Shown: piece after piece, positions 1 to 9,484 of the stretch
Numbering within the stretch: position 1 is the stretch's first letter
Layout of the letters: every line of letters begins with the position of its first letter
NCBI GenBank assembly: GCA_945860165.1
Contig: CAMAPL010000004.1
Coordinates: forward strand, 110,831 to 174,830
Reading direction: 5' to 3'
Length of the DNA: 64,000 nucleotides
Source: Rhizobium sp. Q54
GTDB lineage: Bacteria > Pseudomonadota > Alphaproteobacteria > Micropepsales > Micropepsaceae
Program-made: the position numbers and the translations under genes
Notes under the pieces: generated by a model
The model's input: the letters and a program-made list of their open reading frames with translations, nothing else
The model's database searches: none
Told to the model about the DNA's origin: nothing

Positions 1-1
1 G

Positions 2-724
2 CGCCAGGCCCAGAAAGGCGTCATCAACGAAAACCAGATTGCGCCGGCGCTGGCGCGCATCCGCGTCACCCAGGCCATGGACGATTTTCGCGACCGCGAC
101 CTGGTGATCGAGGCGGCGACCGAAGACGAAGTCATCAAGAAGAAAATCTTCCAGGATCTCTGCACGCGCATTTCCGACAAGACGCTGATCGCCACCAACA
201 CGTCTTCCATCTCGGTGACGCGCCTGGCCTCGGTCACCGACCGGCCGGAGAATTTTATCGGCCTGCATTTCATGAATCCGGTGCCGCTGATGCAGCTGGT
301 GGAAGTGATCCGCGGCATCGCCACCAATGATTCCACGTTCCAGGCCGCGCTGGAAGTCGTCAAGCGCGTCGGCAAGACGGCTTCCTATGCCGAGGATTTC
401 CCCGCCTTCATCGTCAACCGTATCCTGCTGCCGATGATCAACGAGGCGGTCTATACGCTGTATGAAGGCGTCGGAAACGTGGACGCCATCGATACCGCGA
501 TGCGGCTGGGTGCCAATCATCCCATGGGTCCGCTGCAGCTGGCCGATTTTATCGGGCTGGATACCTGCCTGTCGGTGATGCAGGTTCTGTATGAAGGGCT
601 GGCGGATTCAAAATACCGTCCCTGCCCGCTGCTGGTGAAATATGTCGAAGCCGGCTGGCTGGGCCGCAAGACCGGGCGCGGCTTCTACGATTACCGTGGG
701 GAGCATCCTGTTCCGACGCGCTAG
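2..724 (+). CDS. 3-hydroxybutyryl-CoA dehydrogenase, 5' end outside window
   Basis: NAD(P)-dependent oxidation of 3-hydroxyacyl-CoA to 3-oxoacyl-CoA (fatty acid, PHB or phenylacetate metabolism; cytoplasmic). The reading frame is open from the first full codon at base 2, and about 240 residues remain. The usual family length is about 285, so roughly 50 N-terminal residues with the Rossmann GxGxxG are missing. Visible are the rest of the NAD domain ([15 protein letters not shown]), the catalytic HFMNP motif, the [11 protein letters not shown] helix and the C-terminal dimer domain ([18 protein letters not shown]). Family assignment is firm; whether it acts as Hbd or PaaH cannot be told. It converges on the TlpA-like gene across a palindromic repeat. 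Confidence 0.9.
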   Translation, partial: RQAQKGVINENQIAPALARIRVTQAMDDFRDRDLVIEAATEDEVIKKKIFQDLCTRISDKTLIATNTSSISVTRLASVTDRPENFIGLHFMNPVPLMQLVEVIRGIATNDSTFQAALEVVKRVGKTASYAEDFPAFIVNRILLPMINEAVYTLYEGVGNVDAIDTAMRLGANHPMGPLQLADFIGLDTCLSVMQVLYEGLADSKYRPCPLLVKYVEAGWLGRKTGRGFYDYRGEHPVPTR

Positions 725-730
725 TCAAAT

Positions 731-827
731 TCTCCATGGCCGGGCTTGGTGAGTAGCGGCAGCGTACGAACGCCATCCAGCGATTGGGTAGGCATGGATG
801 GGCGGCTCAAGGCCGCCCATGGTGAGG
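731..827. repeat. Dispersed palindromic repeat, family A, copy 1
   Basis: Imperfect inverted repeat between two convergent genes. Read on the minus strand it runs CACCATGGGCGG-CTTGAG-CCGCCCATCC and ends in a CCCGGCCATGG block, the same order of blocks as at 17116 and 45851. It may act as a bidirectional transcription end or simply be a mobile palindrome; the sequence shows only the structure and the shared blocks. Confidence 0.7.
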
Positions 828-833
828 AGAAGA

Positions 834-1388
834 TTAACTCCCCGTCACGCGCTTGAAATATTTGACGGCCTCCGGGCTGTCCCAGTCGGCGGGGCCTTCG
901 GCACGCGCGACGATCTTGCCTTGGGGATCAATCAGCACCGTCAGCGGCAAGCCATAGGCCTTGAAGCTGCGCAGCATGGTCACATCGCTGTCGCGATAGG
1001 GCACCAGCGCCCGCGCGCCGTTGGCCCTGAGAAAGGCGGCGGCATCGATCTGGCCGCGGTCGGTATTGATCGCCACCACCCGCAGGCCGGGCGCACGCGC
1101 CTGCAGCCGCACCAGCGCCGGCAATTCGGCGACGCAGGGCGCGCACCAGGTGGCCCACAGGTTGAGCAGCACATAGCGGCCCCGGAATGTCTCCAGCGCA
1201 TAATGGCGGCCGGCGGCGTCGGTAAAGCCCACGGAAGGTACGTTTTTGGGCTCTTTTTCCAGCTTCAGGACAGAAAGGGAGGCCGGCGGCTCCAGCCCGT
1301 GATGGACAGAAAGCAGGCCTTTCCCATATAGAAACCCGAAAGCTAGCGCGATAATCACGGCCAGGCTGATGATGATTTTCTTGGTCAT
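834..1388 (-). CDS. TlpA-family thiol:disulfide oxidoreductase
   Basis: 184-residue membrane-anchored thioredoxin. An N-terminal hydrophobic segment (residues 5-23) holds it in the inner membrane, and the thioredoxin fold faces the periplasm. The WCAPC redox motif lies near residues 80-84, within [17 protein letters not shown], and the cis-Pro region [12 protein letters not shown] follows. Proteins of this family reduce periplasmic disulfides, for example during cytochrome c maturation; the particular partner is unknown. It is divergent from argH with only 9 bases between start codons, so the two promoters must overlap the neighbouring coding regions. The tlpA/argH pairing is common in alphaproteobacteria. 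Confidence 0.93.
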   Translation of the reverse strand: MTKKIIISLAVIIALAFGFLYGKGLLSVHHGLEPPASLSVLKLEKEPKNVPSVGFTDAAGRHYALETFRGRYVLLNLWATWCAPCVAELPALVRLQARAPGLRVVAINTDRGQIDAAAFLRANGARALVPYRDSDVTMLRSFKAYGLPLTVLIDPQGKIVARAEGPADWDSPEAVKYFKRVTGS

Positions 1389-1397
1389 GGCCTTTGG

Positions 1398-2789
1398 ATG
1401 AGAAAAATGGGCACCAACGAAATGTGGGGCGGACGGTTTGCATCCGGTCCCGCCGCCATCATGAGGGAGATTACCCCCTCAATCGATTTCGACAAGCGCC
1501 TGGCGGGTGAAGACTTGGCGGGAAGCCGCGCCCATTGCCGCATGCTAGCGACGGAGGGGATCATCTCCAAGGATGACGGCAAGGCGATCCTGGGCGGCCT
1601 GGATGCGATCGAGAAGGAAATCGCCGCCGGAACCTTCGTCTTCAAGCGGGAGCTGGAAGATATTCACCTCAATATCGAGGCGCGGCTGGCCGAACTGATC
1701 GGTCCCACCGCCGGACGGCTGCACACCGCGCGCTCGCGCAACGACCAGGTGGTGACCGATTTCCGCCTGTGGGTGCGCGCCGCCTGCGCCCGCGCCGACG
1801 AAGGCCTGATGGTGCTGCAAAAGGCGCTTCTGGCCCAGGCCGAACCACACCTGGACACCATTATGCCGGGCTTCACCCACATGCAGGTGGCCCAGCCGGT
1901 GACCTTCGCCCATCACCTGATGGCCTATGTTGAAATGTTCGGACGCGACCGTGGCCGGTTCGAGGACGCCAAGAGGCGGCTGAATGAATCGCCGCTGGGC
2001 GCTGCCGCCCTAGCGGGCACCTCGTTTCCCATCGACCGCGACGCCACCGCCAAGGCGCTGGGCTTCACAAGGCCGATGCGCAATTCGATGGACGCGATCT
2101 CGGCGCGTGATTTCGCGCTGGAATATCTAGCGGCCTGCACGATCAGCGCGGTGAACCTGTCGCGGCTGGCCGGCGAACTGGTGCAATGGTCCACGCCGGC
2201 CTTTGGCTTTGTGAAATTGTCGGATGCCTTCACCACCGGCTCGTCCATCATGCCGCAGAAAAGAAATCCCGACGCCGCCGAGCTTATCCGCGGAAAGAGC
2301 GGGCGGGTGCTGGGCGATTTTGTGGCGCTGGCCGTAGTGGTCAAGGGCCTGGTGCTGACCTATGGCACCGACCTGCAGGAAGACAAGGAGCGGGTGTTCG
2401 ACGCCGCCGACACGCTGGAAATTTCACTGGCCGCGATGGCGGCGATGATCGCTGACCTCACCGCCAATCCGCAAAAGATGCTAAGCGCGGCGGAAGCGGG
2501 CTATCCCACCGCCACCGATTTGGCGGACTGGGTGGTGCGCGTCCTGAAGAAGCCGTTCCGCGAAGCCCATCATATCTCCGGCTCCATCGTGAAAGCCGCC
2601 GAGGGCAAGAGCGTGACCCTCGACAAGCTGCTACTGGCAGATATGCAGGCGATCGAACCCACCATTACCCAGGATGTCTTCCAGGTCCTGTCGCTGGAAT
2701 CGTCGGTGAAATCGCGCATGAGTCTTGGCGGCACCGCCCCGGCTCGGGTGCGCGAACAGCTGGCGCATTGGAAGGTGGCACTGCAATGA
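1398..2789 (+). CDS. argH: Argininosuccinate lyase
   Basis: Last step of arginine synthesis: argininosuccinate to arginine plus fumarate, as a cytoplasmic homotetramer. The 463-residue protein has the usual length. It carries the N-terminal MWGGRF start block, the RSRNDQ substrate loop and the fumarase/aspartase-superfamily signature [12 protein letters not shown]. The ATG at 1407 ([11 protein letters not shown]) fits homologues at least as well as 1398, and neither has a strong ribosome site. The stop overlaps the next start (ATGA), so the small lipoprotein gene behind it is probably translationally coupled. Confidence 0.96.
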   Translation: MRKMGTNEMWGGRFASGPAAIMREITPSIDFDKRLAGEDLAGSRAHCRMLATEGIISKDDGKAILGGLDAIEKEIAAGTFVFKRELEDIHLNIEARLAELIGPTAGRLHTARSRNDQVVTDFRLWVRAACARADEGLMVLQKALLAQAEPHLDTIMPGFTHMQVAQPVTFAHHLMAYVEMFGRDRGRFEDAKRRLNESPLGAAALAGTSFPIDRDATAKALGFTRPMRNSMDAISARDFALEYLAACTISAVNLSRLAGELVQWSTPAFGFVKLSDAFTTGSSIMPQKRNPDAAELIRGKSGRVLGDFVALAVVVKGLVLTYGTDLQEDKERVFDAADTLEISLAAMAAMIADLTANPQKMLSAAEAGYPTATDLADWVVRVLKKPFREAHHISGSIVKAAEGKSVTLDKLLLADMQAIEPTITQDVFQVLSLESSVKSRMSLGGTAPARVREQLAHWKVALQ

Positions 2790-2929
2790 AACATGTTCTG
2801 ATCATCGTGGCGCTGTCGCTTCTGGTGACGGCCTGCGGCGTCAAAAACGACTTGGTAAAGCCCAGCGGACAGGCCGCGTCCAAGGACAAATCCGATCCGT
2901 CAAGGCCGCCTTCCCCCCTGGGCCGGTAG
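2786..2929 (+). CDS. lptM: LptM-like small lipoprotein
   Basis: 47-residue lipoprotein too short for most gene callers. A signal peptide ([17 protein letters not shown]) ends in a lipobox with Cys17. The mature part starts [12 protein letters not shown], matching the CG-x-K-x2-L-x2-P pattern of LptM (formerly YifL), which in E. coli helps mature the LptD/LptE LPS translocon. Position supports this: such a gene usually lies just before lysA or dapF, and here it overlaps argH by ATGA and precedes lysA. The tail is a short, charged, Pro-rich stretch. Function is inferred from motif and position only. Confidence 0.75.
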   Translation: MKHVLIIVALSLLVTACGVKNDLVKPSGQAASKDKSDPSRPPSPLGR

Positions 2930-2992
2930 GCGCAAGACGAACGGCCAATTAGAAAAGACCGGTAGGCGTCAGCAAGAGAATCGAGTCCGCGT

Positions 2993-4261
2993 GTGAATTA
3001 TTTCCAGTACAAGAACGGTGTGCTGTGCGCGGAAGGCGTGCGGCTGGATCAGCTGGCGCAAAAGGTCGGCACGCCTTTCTATTGCTACAGCGCCGCCACC
3101 TTGGAACGCCACTACAAGGTATTTGCGGGCGCGCTGCCCAAGGGATCGCTGATCGCCTTTTCGGTCAAGGCCAACGGTAATCTGGCGGTGCTGAAAACCC
3201 TGGCTCGACTGGGCGCGGGCGCCGATGTCGTGTCGGGCGGCGAACTGGCCAAGGCGCTGGCGGCCGGCATTCCCGGAAACAAGATTGTTTTTTCTGGCGT
3301 CGGCAAGACACGGGATGAAATGCGCGCTGCACTGGACGCCGGCATCCATCAGTTCAATGTCGAGAGCGAGCCGGAACTGGTCGCCTTGAACGAAACAGCG
3401 CTATCTGTGGGCAAGCGCGCGCCTGTCACCTTGCGCGTAAACCCCGATGTCGATGCAAAAACGCACGCCAAGATCACCACAGGCACCGCCGAAACCAAGT
3501 TCGGCATTCCCTTCGGCCATGCCCGCGCCGCATATGCCCATGCCGCGACGCTGAAAGGCATCGAGATTGTCGGCGTGGATGTGCATATCGGCAGCCAGCT
3601 GACCGACCTGGAACCCTTTGAAATCGCCTTCACGCGCGTGGGCGAACTCATCAAGGAATTGCGCGCCGACGGCCATGGCATCCAACGCTTCGATCTGGGC
3701 GGCGGACTGGGCGTGCATTACGCGCACGACAATGACGTGCCGCCCGATCCGGCCGCTTATGGCGCCATGGTGACACGGGTGACCAAGGATCTGGGCTGCC
3801 ATCTGGTATTTGAACCGGGCCGGTTGATCGCCGCCAATGCCGGCGTGCTGGTGAGCCAGGTGATTTACGTCAAGCGCGGCAACGCCAAGACCTTCCTGAT
3901 TATTGACGCGGGCATGAACGATCTGATCCGTCCGGCCATGTATGACGCCTGGCACGAGATCGCGGCGGTGACGGAACCCGCGCCGGGATCGCCGCGCCCG
4001 AAATACGATGTGGTCGGACCGGTGTGCGAAACCAGCGACCTGTTCGCCGCCGACCGGGCGTTGCCGGAACTCAAATCGGGCGATCTTGTGGCAATCCTGT
4101 CGGCAGGTGCCTATGGCGCGGTGATGGCCGGTGACTACAATGCCCGTCCGCGGCCTCCGGAAGTCTTGGTCGCGGGCGAGCAATGGGGCATCGTGCGCCC
4201 CAGAGAAAGCCATGCCGATCTCATTGCCAAAGACCGCATTCCCGACTGGCTGGCCGACTGA
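2993..4261 (+). CDS. lysA: Diaminopimelate decarboxylase
   Basis: Converts meso-diaminopimelate to L-lysine with PLP. The 422-residue protein has the typical length. The PLP lysine lies in AFSVKANGN (about residue 59), the phosphate-binding glycine loop in FDLGGGLGVHY, and the late EPGR and CETSD motifs (Cys and Glu of the substrate site) are present. It starts with GTG at 2993, directly before the conserved N-terminal NYFQYKNGVL. It sits in the argH-lptM-lysA-TIGR02302 run, all on one strand and probably one transcript. Confidence 0.95.
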   Translation: MNYFQYKNGVLCAEGVRLDQLAQKVGTPFYCYSAATLERHYKVFAGALPKGSLIAFSVKANGNLAVLKTLARLGAGADVVSGGELAKALAAGIPGNKIVFSGVGKTRDEMRAALDAGIHQFNVESEPELVALNETALSVGKRAPVTLRVNPDVDAKTHAKITTGTAETKFGIPFGHARAAYAHAATLKGIEIVGVDVHIGSQLTDLEPFEIAFTRVGELIKELRADGHGIQRFDLGGGLGVHYAHDNDVPPDPAAYGAMVTRVTKDLGCHLVFEPGRLIAANAGVLVSQVIYVKRGNAKTFLIIDAGMNDLIRPAMYDAWHEIAAVTEPAPGSPRPKYDVVGPVCETSDLFAADRALPELKSGDLVAILSAGAYGAVMAGDYNARPRPPEVLVAGEQWGIVRPRESHADLIAKDRIPDWLAD

Positions 4262-6566
4262 TCCACTGGATCGGCGGCTGCTTCTCGCGCTTGCTGTTCT
4301 AGCCTTCGAGCGATTTCTGCCGCGGCTATGGCCTGCTGCGGGGTTCATAACTTTCTATCTTGCGCTGGCACTGACCGGCATCTTCACCTTCATCACCTGG
4401 CCGCTACAGGCCTTGTTGCTGGCAGCCACCATCACCGCCAGCGCCCTATCGCTTTACGATGGCTTTGAAGATTTCATCTGGCCACGCGCGATTGACGCTG
4501 CCCGGCGGCTGGAGCGCGACAGCGGCCTGGCGCATCGCCCGGTATCGGAACGCGACGATGTGCTGGTGGGCGCCGACCCGTTCGCACAAAGCATTTGGGC
4601 GTTGCACCGCCAGCGCAGCCTTCCCAAAAAATTTCGTCTGGCCCTGCCCCGCGCCGATATCGCACAGCGCGACCCGCAAGGCTTGCGCTGGTATCTACTG
4701 ATAGCGCTTGTGGCGGGACTGGTGATGGCGCGCGGCGATACCGGCGAGCGGCTGATCTTGGCCTTTGACAGCGGCGCCGGCGCCGCGGCGCGCATCGACG
4801 CCTGGATCGATCCGCTGCCCTATACCGGCCTGCCGCTGACATCCCTGCGTGTCAGCGATACTGGCATCATCACCGCGCCGCAGGGCTCGGTGCTGAACTT
4901 GCGGGTGTATGGCGCGCCCCGCACACCGGGCCTGACGGCAGGTGGCAATCGGGCGCCGCGCTTTGCCGGCGCGGACGGCGAATATTCCAGCAATGTGATC
5001 CTTTCCGCCGATGCGCGGGTGCAGGTGCGGGTGGGCGGCCACGCCATCGGCAAATGGCATATCCGCGCCGCGCCCGACAGCGTTCCCAGTATCGCGCTGA
5101 CCGCCACCCCGAGCCGCACCGAACAGCTGGCCACCAAATTCGCCTTCAAGGGCAGCGACGATTACGGCATCGCCACGGTTCATGCGGTGCTGGTTCCCAA
5201 GGGCCGCAAGAATGCTAAGCCCCTGGTGGCCGACCTGCCGCTACCGACCGCGTCGGAAAAGTCGCTGACGCAGACCAGTTTTGTTGATCTCACCAGCCAT
5301 CCCTATGCCGGGCTGATGGTGGACGGGCATCTGGAAGCGCGCGATGCCACCGGCCAGAAAGGCGTCAGCCGTACCGTCAGCTTCCGCCTGCCGGCGCGGA
5401 TATTCACCGATCCCCTGGCACGCGCGCTGACTGAACAGCGGCAGTTGCTGGCAACATCTGACGCCAATGGACGGCGCATCGTGCTGCTGACCCTGGATGC
5501 GCTGGCCATCGATCCCGAGCGTTTCTATGAAGGCCAGCACGATATCTATCTCGCCATGCGCAACGCCTTTTACGGCGTGCGCAATGCCAAGAGCGAAGCC
5601 GACATCCAGCGGATGCAGACCCTGTTGTGGGAAACCGCGCTGAAGCTGGAGCGCGGCGGGCTGCTGTCGGCGGCGGAAGAATTGCGCAAGCTGCAACAGA
5701 TGCTGACCGCCGCCATGGCGACCGGTGCGCCGCAGGAAGTAATCGACGAACTTCTCAAACGCTACAATGAAGCGATGCAGCGCTACATGCAGGCCATGGC
5801 CGCTAATCCGCCGTCCGAAAATCAGGCGCCGATGTCGCACGACACCAAGACGTTGGGCGAGAATGACATCCAGCAGCTTATGGAGATGATCCAGAAACTG
5901 TTACAGGCCGGCGACCGGCAGCAGGCTGCGCAACTTCTGGCGATGCTGCAATCCATGCTAGAAAACATGCGCATGACCCAGGGCGGCAGCGGCCAGGGTC
6001 AGGGCCAGAGCCAGCGGGACATGGCGCTGAATGACAAGCTGCAAAAATTTGGTGGCCTGATGGGCAAGCAGCGCGAATTGCAGGACAAGACATTCCGCCA
6101 GCGCCAGGGTCAGGGCGATTCCAAGGACGGTGGCCCCCAAGGACTGCAGAAGCAGCAGCAGACGCTGGAAAGACAATTGCAGGAATCCCTCAAGGGCATG
6201 GACGGCAAGTCGGCGCAGAAGCTGCGCGAGGCCGGCAAGGCGATGGGCGAGGCGCAAGGCGCGCTGGGCCGCCGTGATCTGGACAATGCCGGCAGTTCGC
6301 AGAACCAGGCGCTGGAAGCCCTGCGCCAAGGCGCCGAGCAGCTAGCACAACAGCAGCAACAGGGCGCCAAACAGCAGCAGGGCGGGCGCCAGGATCCGCT
6401 GGGCCGTGGCAACTCGCCGTTTGGCGCGTCCGGGGTGAAGATTCCCGGCGCCGCCGACCTGGCCCGCGCCCGCGCCATCCTGGAAGAACTGCGCCGCCGC
6501 TCCGCGCAGATGAACCGCCCGCAAGCCGAGCGCGATTATCTCGATAGGTTGCTAAAAGCGTTCTAA
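4212..6566 (+). CDS. TIGR02302 / DUF4175 membrane protein
   Basis: About 784 residues from the ATG at 4212 (MPISLPKTAF). The same frame is open back to 4131, but that would overlap lysA by 130 bases, so 4212 (50-base overlap) is preferred. The N-terminus has three hydrophobic helices within about residues 18-85 and another near 165-182 (WYLLIALVAGLVMARG). A long extracytoplasmic region follows, then a Gln/Gly/Met-rich helical C-terminal third with short repeats (GQGQGQSQ, QQQQQG). The alphaproteobacterial TIGR02302 family has no assigned function and commonly follows lysA. The repeat-rich tail suggests an envelope scaffold, which is inference. Confidence 0.85.
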   Translation: MPISLPKTAFPTGWPTDPLDRRLLLALAVLAFERFLPRLWPAAGFITFYLALALTGIFTFITWPLQALLLAATITASALSLYDGFEDFIWPRAIDAARRLERDSGLAHRPVSERDDVLVGADPFAQSIWALHRQRSLPKKFRLALPRADIAQRDPQGLRWYLLIALVAGLVMARGDTGERLILAFDSGAGAAARIDAWIDPLPYTGLPLTSLRVSDTGIITAPQGSVLNLRVYGAPRTPGLTAGGNRAPRFAGADGEYSSNVILSADARVQVRVGGHAIGKWHIRAAPDSVPSIALTATPSRTEQLATKFAFKGSDDYGIATVHAVLVPKGRKNAKPLVADLPLPTASEKSLTQTSFVDLTSHPYAGLMVDGHLEARDATGQKGVSRTVSFRLPARIFTDPLARALTEQRQLLATSDANGRRIVLLTLDALAIDPERFYEGQHDIYLAMRNAFYGVRNAKSEADIQRMQTLLWETALKLERGGLLSAAEELRKLQQMLTAAMATGAPQEVIDELLKRYNEAMQRYMQAMAANPPSENQAPMSHDTKTLGENDIQQLMEMIQKLLQAGDRQQAAQLLAMLQSMLENMRMTQGGSGQGQGQSQRDMALNDKLQKFGGLMGKQRELQDKTFRQRQGQGDSKDGGPQGLQKQQQTLERQLQESLKGMDGKSAQKLREAGKAMGEAQGALGRRDLDNAGSSQNQALEALRQGAEQLAQQQQQGAKQQQGGRQDPLGRGNSPFGASGVKIPGAADLARARAILEELRRRSAQMNRPQAERDYLDRLLKAF

Positions 6567-7075
6567 ATTTTTCCGATGTAAGGCAAGCCACGATACTTGC
6601 CCGCATCGTCCATGCCATAGCCGATGACGAAATCATTGCCGACCGTGAAGCCGACATAGTCGGCCTTGGCCACCGCGTCGCGGCGCTGCTTGTCCAGCAT
6701 CACCGCCACCTGCACGCTGGCGGCGCCCGCCGCCTTGATCAGCGATACCGCCTTGGCGATGGTGCGCCCGGTATCCAGCACACCGTCGATCACCAACACA
6801 TGACGCCCGGTGATCTGTTCGGAAGGCCCCGCCACCATCGAAATGGCGCTGGCCACCCGCTTGTCGCCATAAGAACGCAGCCAGATCATTTCCACGTCTA
6901 GCAGCACGCCTTCCCAGGCCAGCGCCCTGAGCAGATCAGCGGCGAAGACAAAGCCGCCGACCAGGACCGGCATGGCGATATCGGGACGCAAGGGAGCGGA
7001 GGCGATTGTGCGCGCCATCATCCCGACCCGCTCCTGAATCTGCTGCGCGGAAAACAGGGTGGCGGGCGGGTTCAT
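6563..7075 (-). CDS. hpt: Hypoxanthine phosphoribosyltransferase
   Basis: Purine salvage: hypoxanthine or guanine plus PRPP to IMP or GMP. 170 residues, normal length. The PRPP loop reads VLVIDGVLDTGRT, where most relatives have two acidic residues (ED or DD); here the second is Gly. The early LVGGFVFAADLLRAL and the C-terminal YVGFTVGNDFVIGYGMD are characteristic. It converges with the TIGR02302 gene (4-base overlap of ends). Its start overlaps the stop of the upstream zinc-ribbon gene as ATGA, so the two are probably co-transcribed. Confidence 0.93.
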   Translation of the reverse strand: MNPPATLFSAQQIQERVGMMARTIASAPLRPDIAMPVLVGGFVFAADLLRALAWEGVLLDVEMIWLRSYGDKRVASAISMVAGPSEQITGRHVLVIDGVLDTGRTIAKAVSLIKAAGAASVQVAVMLDKQRRDAVAKADYVGFTVGNDFVIGYGMDDAGKYRGLPYIGKI

Positions 7076-7807
7076 GGACCGTCTTTGGCGAAGCGCACTT
7101 CCAGATGGCGCGCCGCGGCGGGCGGACTGGAAAACCGGGTGGTGAAAGGCACCGACTGGCCCGGCTTCAGCACCGTGGCGGTGGGTTTGAAATTCCAGTG
7201 ATAGAGCTCGCGCTTGCTGGCGTCGCTCAGGGTGACGCGCACGGTCTGCGGCACCGGCAACTCGCGCCCCCCGGCATTGACGATCATGCCCGTCACCGCC
7301 AGCACGATCTGGCCGTCTTCGCTTTCGCGTTTGTAATCCACTTGGCGAAAATCAATGCCGCTGGCATTCACGGGCAGCCCCAGGCTGGAATAGACGCCCG
7401 CCGATTGCGGCCAGATCACCGCGATATCCTGGCGATAGCGCACTGCCGACACCGCGATCAGCAGCACCACCGCGATCAGTCCCACCCAGCCCGCCACCAC
7501 CGCCAGCTTGGGGCCCAGGGGGGGCGCGCGGCGTCGGTATGCTGGGAAGCGGCGCATAGGCGCGGGTGGCCGAAGGGTTGACGGGATAGGGATCGGACGA
7601 AGCTGCGTCCGCCGGGACGGCATGCGGCGCGGGATCTCCCTGCAACGGCAGCTCGACGAAATCGGGTGCGATCTCCGGTTCTGGCGTTTCCCCCGCCTGA
7701 TGCCAGCTATGGCCGCATTTGGCGCAGCGCACGGTGCGGCCAGCGGCGAGAAACTTGGACCTATCCACCGAATAGCGCGTGTCGCACGAGGGACAGGTGA
7801 GAATCAT
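7072..7807 (-). pseudogene. MJ0042 zinc-ribbon / DUF3426 protein, frameshifted at a C7 tract
   Basis: Two abutting frames together make one typical alphaproteobacterial protein. The first (start ATG 7807) has the zinc ribbon MILTCPSCDTRYSV...RCAKCGHSWH and a Pro-rich linker. The second has the membrane helix (PKLAVVAGWVGLIAVVLLIA) and the DUF3426 domain (VTGMIVNAGGRELPVP). They join at a run of seven C on the coding strand (7518-7524); six C would restore one frame reading TPRAPLGPKL. So the gene is broken by one extra base, from mutation, slippage or sequencing. It is divergent from ftsE and coupled to hpt. Upstream in-frame extension to 7861 is possible, but 7807 matches the family start. 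Confidence 0.85.
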
Positions 7808-7886
7808 GTCCGGCCTGTTGAAAAACATGCGGAAAATAGGGGTCGGGGACCATGACCGCAAGGCGTGTGATGTTTATGGTCCGGTC

Positions 7887-8567
7887 ATGGTTCGTTTTGA
7901 AAATGTCGGGATGCGCTATGGCTCAGGACCGGAAGTGCTGCGCGATGTCAGCTTCTCGCTGGAGCCGGGCTCTTTCACCTTCCTGACCGGCCTGTCGGGC
8001 GCGGGCAAGACAACGCTGCTGAAACTGATCTATGTCGCCGAGCCGCCCAGCCGCGGCCTGATCACCCTGTTCAGCACCGAGCTGGCGACAGCCCGGCGCC
8101 GCGACCTGCCGGCCATCCGCCGCCGCATCGGAGTGGTGTTCCAGGATTTCCGCCTGCTCGACCATCTCTCGGCCTTCGACAATGTGGCCCTGCCGCTCAG
8201 GCTGGCGGGCAAGAAGGTAAGCGATTTTTCTCATGACGTGCGCGAGCTTCTGTCCTGGGTGGGGCTGGGCGACCGCATGAATGCGCGCCCCGCCACCCTA
8301 TCGGGCGGCGAGCAGCAGCGGGTCGCCATCGCCCGCGCCGTGGTGGCGCGGCCCGATCTGCTGATCGCCGATGAGCCCACCGGCAATGTCGATCCCGAAA
8401 TGGGCGCGCGGCTGATCCGCTTGATCGCCGAACTCAACCGCCTGGGCACCACCGTCCTGATCGCAACCCATGACCGCGCCCTGATCGAGGCGACGCGGGC
8501 GCGCGAGATGCGGCTGATCGAAGGCCGGCTGGTCGAATTGCGGAGCTCCATGGGTACAGGCACATGA
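7887..8567 (+). CDS. ftsE: Cell division ATP-binding protein FtsE
   Basis: ABC ATPase of the divisome FtsEX complex, which controls periplasmic peptidoglycan hydrolysis at the septum. From ATG 7887 it is 226 residues, the family norm. The open frame reaches back to 7779, but those 36 residues do not resemble FtsE. Walker A is GLSGAGKTTLLK, the Q-loop is VFQDFRLLDHL, the signature LSGGEQQRVAIARA, Walker B LLIADEPTG and the switch His lies in LIATHD. Its stop overlaps ftsX as ATGA, showing translational coupling with the membrane partner. Confidence 0.96.
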   Translation: MVRFENVGMRYGSGPEVLRDVSFSLEPGSFTFLTGLSGAGKTTLLKLIYVAEPPSRGLITLFSTELATARRRDLPAIRRRIGVVFQDFRLLDHLSAFDNVALPLRLAGKKVSDFSHDVRELLSWVGLGDRMNARPATLSGGEQQRVAIARAVVARPDLLIADEPTGNVDPEMGARLIRLIAELNRLGTTVLIATHDRALIEATRAREMRLIEGRLVELRSSMGTGT

Positions 8568-9460
8568 GCGAGCGCGCAACTTACATTCTTCCAAGAGACA
8601 AGGGCGCCGCGCCGCTGGATTTCGTCATCGCGGTGATTACATTCCTGGCGGCATTGGCGCTGGGCGCCTCACTGGTCGCCACCCGCGCCGCCCATGGCTG
8701 GCAGAGCGGACTCTCCGACCGCATCACGGTGCAGATCATGCCGCCGGAGCAGGGCAGCGATCCGCGCGCCTCACTCGAGACCGAAACCAAAATCGTGCTG
8801 CGTGTGCTGAACGCCACGCCCGGCATCGCCCATGCCACGCTTCTGTCGGACGCGGAGATCAACGCCCTAGTCGAACCCTGGATCGGCAAGGATGGCGTGG
8901 TGGCCGGCATCCCGATGCCCCGACTGATCGATGCCGCGGTGACGCCGGGCAGCGATGTGAATATCGCCAAACTCACCGCCGACCTGGGGCGCGCCGCGCC
9001 GCACGCTTCGGTGGACGATCACCGGCGCTGGATCGCGCGGCTGCGGGGCCTGGCCGATGCGGTGCGCTGGTCGGCCTATGGCATTCTGCTTTTGATCGCG
9101 GGCGCGACGGCGGCGGCGGTGTCCTTCGCCACCCGCGCGGGCCTGGATGCACATCATGAGATGGTGGCGCTGCTGCACCAGATGGGGGCGCTGCCCAGCT
9201 TCATCGCCCGCGCCGTAGAGTGGCACTATTTCGTCTCGGCCCTGCTTGCGGCCGCTTTGGGCACGGCCTTCGCGGCGCTGTTCTTCCTGGGCGCCAGCGG
9301 GCTGGAGATATTCGGACTGGAAGCGGCTACCTTCCTGCCGCCCTTGTCGCTGAAATGGACGGAAATCCCCTGGCTGGCGGCGGTGCCCGCCACCACAGCG
9401 CTGATTGCCTGGGCCACGGCGCGCTTTTCTGTGCTGTCGGTGGTCAGGGCGATCTATTAG
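8564..9460 (+). CDS. ftsX: Cell division permease FtsX
   Basis: Membrane partner of FtsE, 298 residues. One N-terminal helix (residues about 20-45, FVIAVITFLAALALGAS) is followed by a periplasmic loop. Three more helices follow (around WSAYGILLLIAGATAAAVS, FVSALLAAALGTAFAAL and AAVPATTALIAWATA), giving the four-helix FtsX topology. The periplasmic domain is divergent, as is usual outside enterics. It overlaps ftsE by four bases, and a YdcF-type gene follows after 24 bases. Confidence 0.93.
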   Translation: MSERATYILPRDKGAAPLDFVIAVITFLAALALGASLVATRAAHGWQSGLSDRITVQIMPPEQGSDPRASLETETKIVLRVLNATPGIAHATLLSDAEINALVEPWIGKDGVVAGIPMPRLIDAAVTPGSDVNIAKLTADLGRAAPHASVDDHRRWIARLRGLADAVRWSAYGILLLIAGATAAAVSFATRAGLDAHHEMVALLHQMGALPSFIARAVEWHYFVSALLAAALGTAFAALFFLGASGLEIFGLEAATFLPPLSLKWTEIPWLAAVPATTALIAWATARFSVLSVVRAIY

Positions 9461-9484
9461 TATCTTCGGCCTGGGAGCCTTGTT

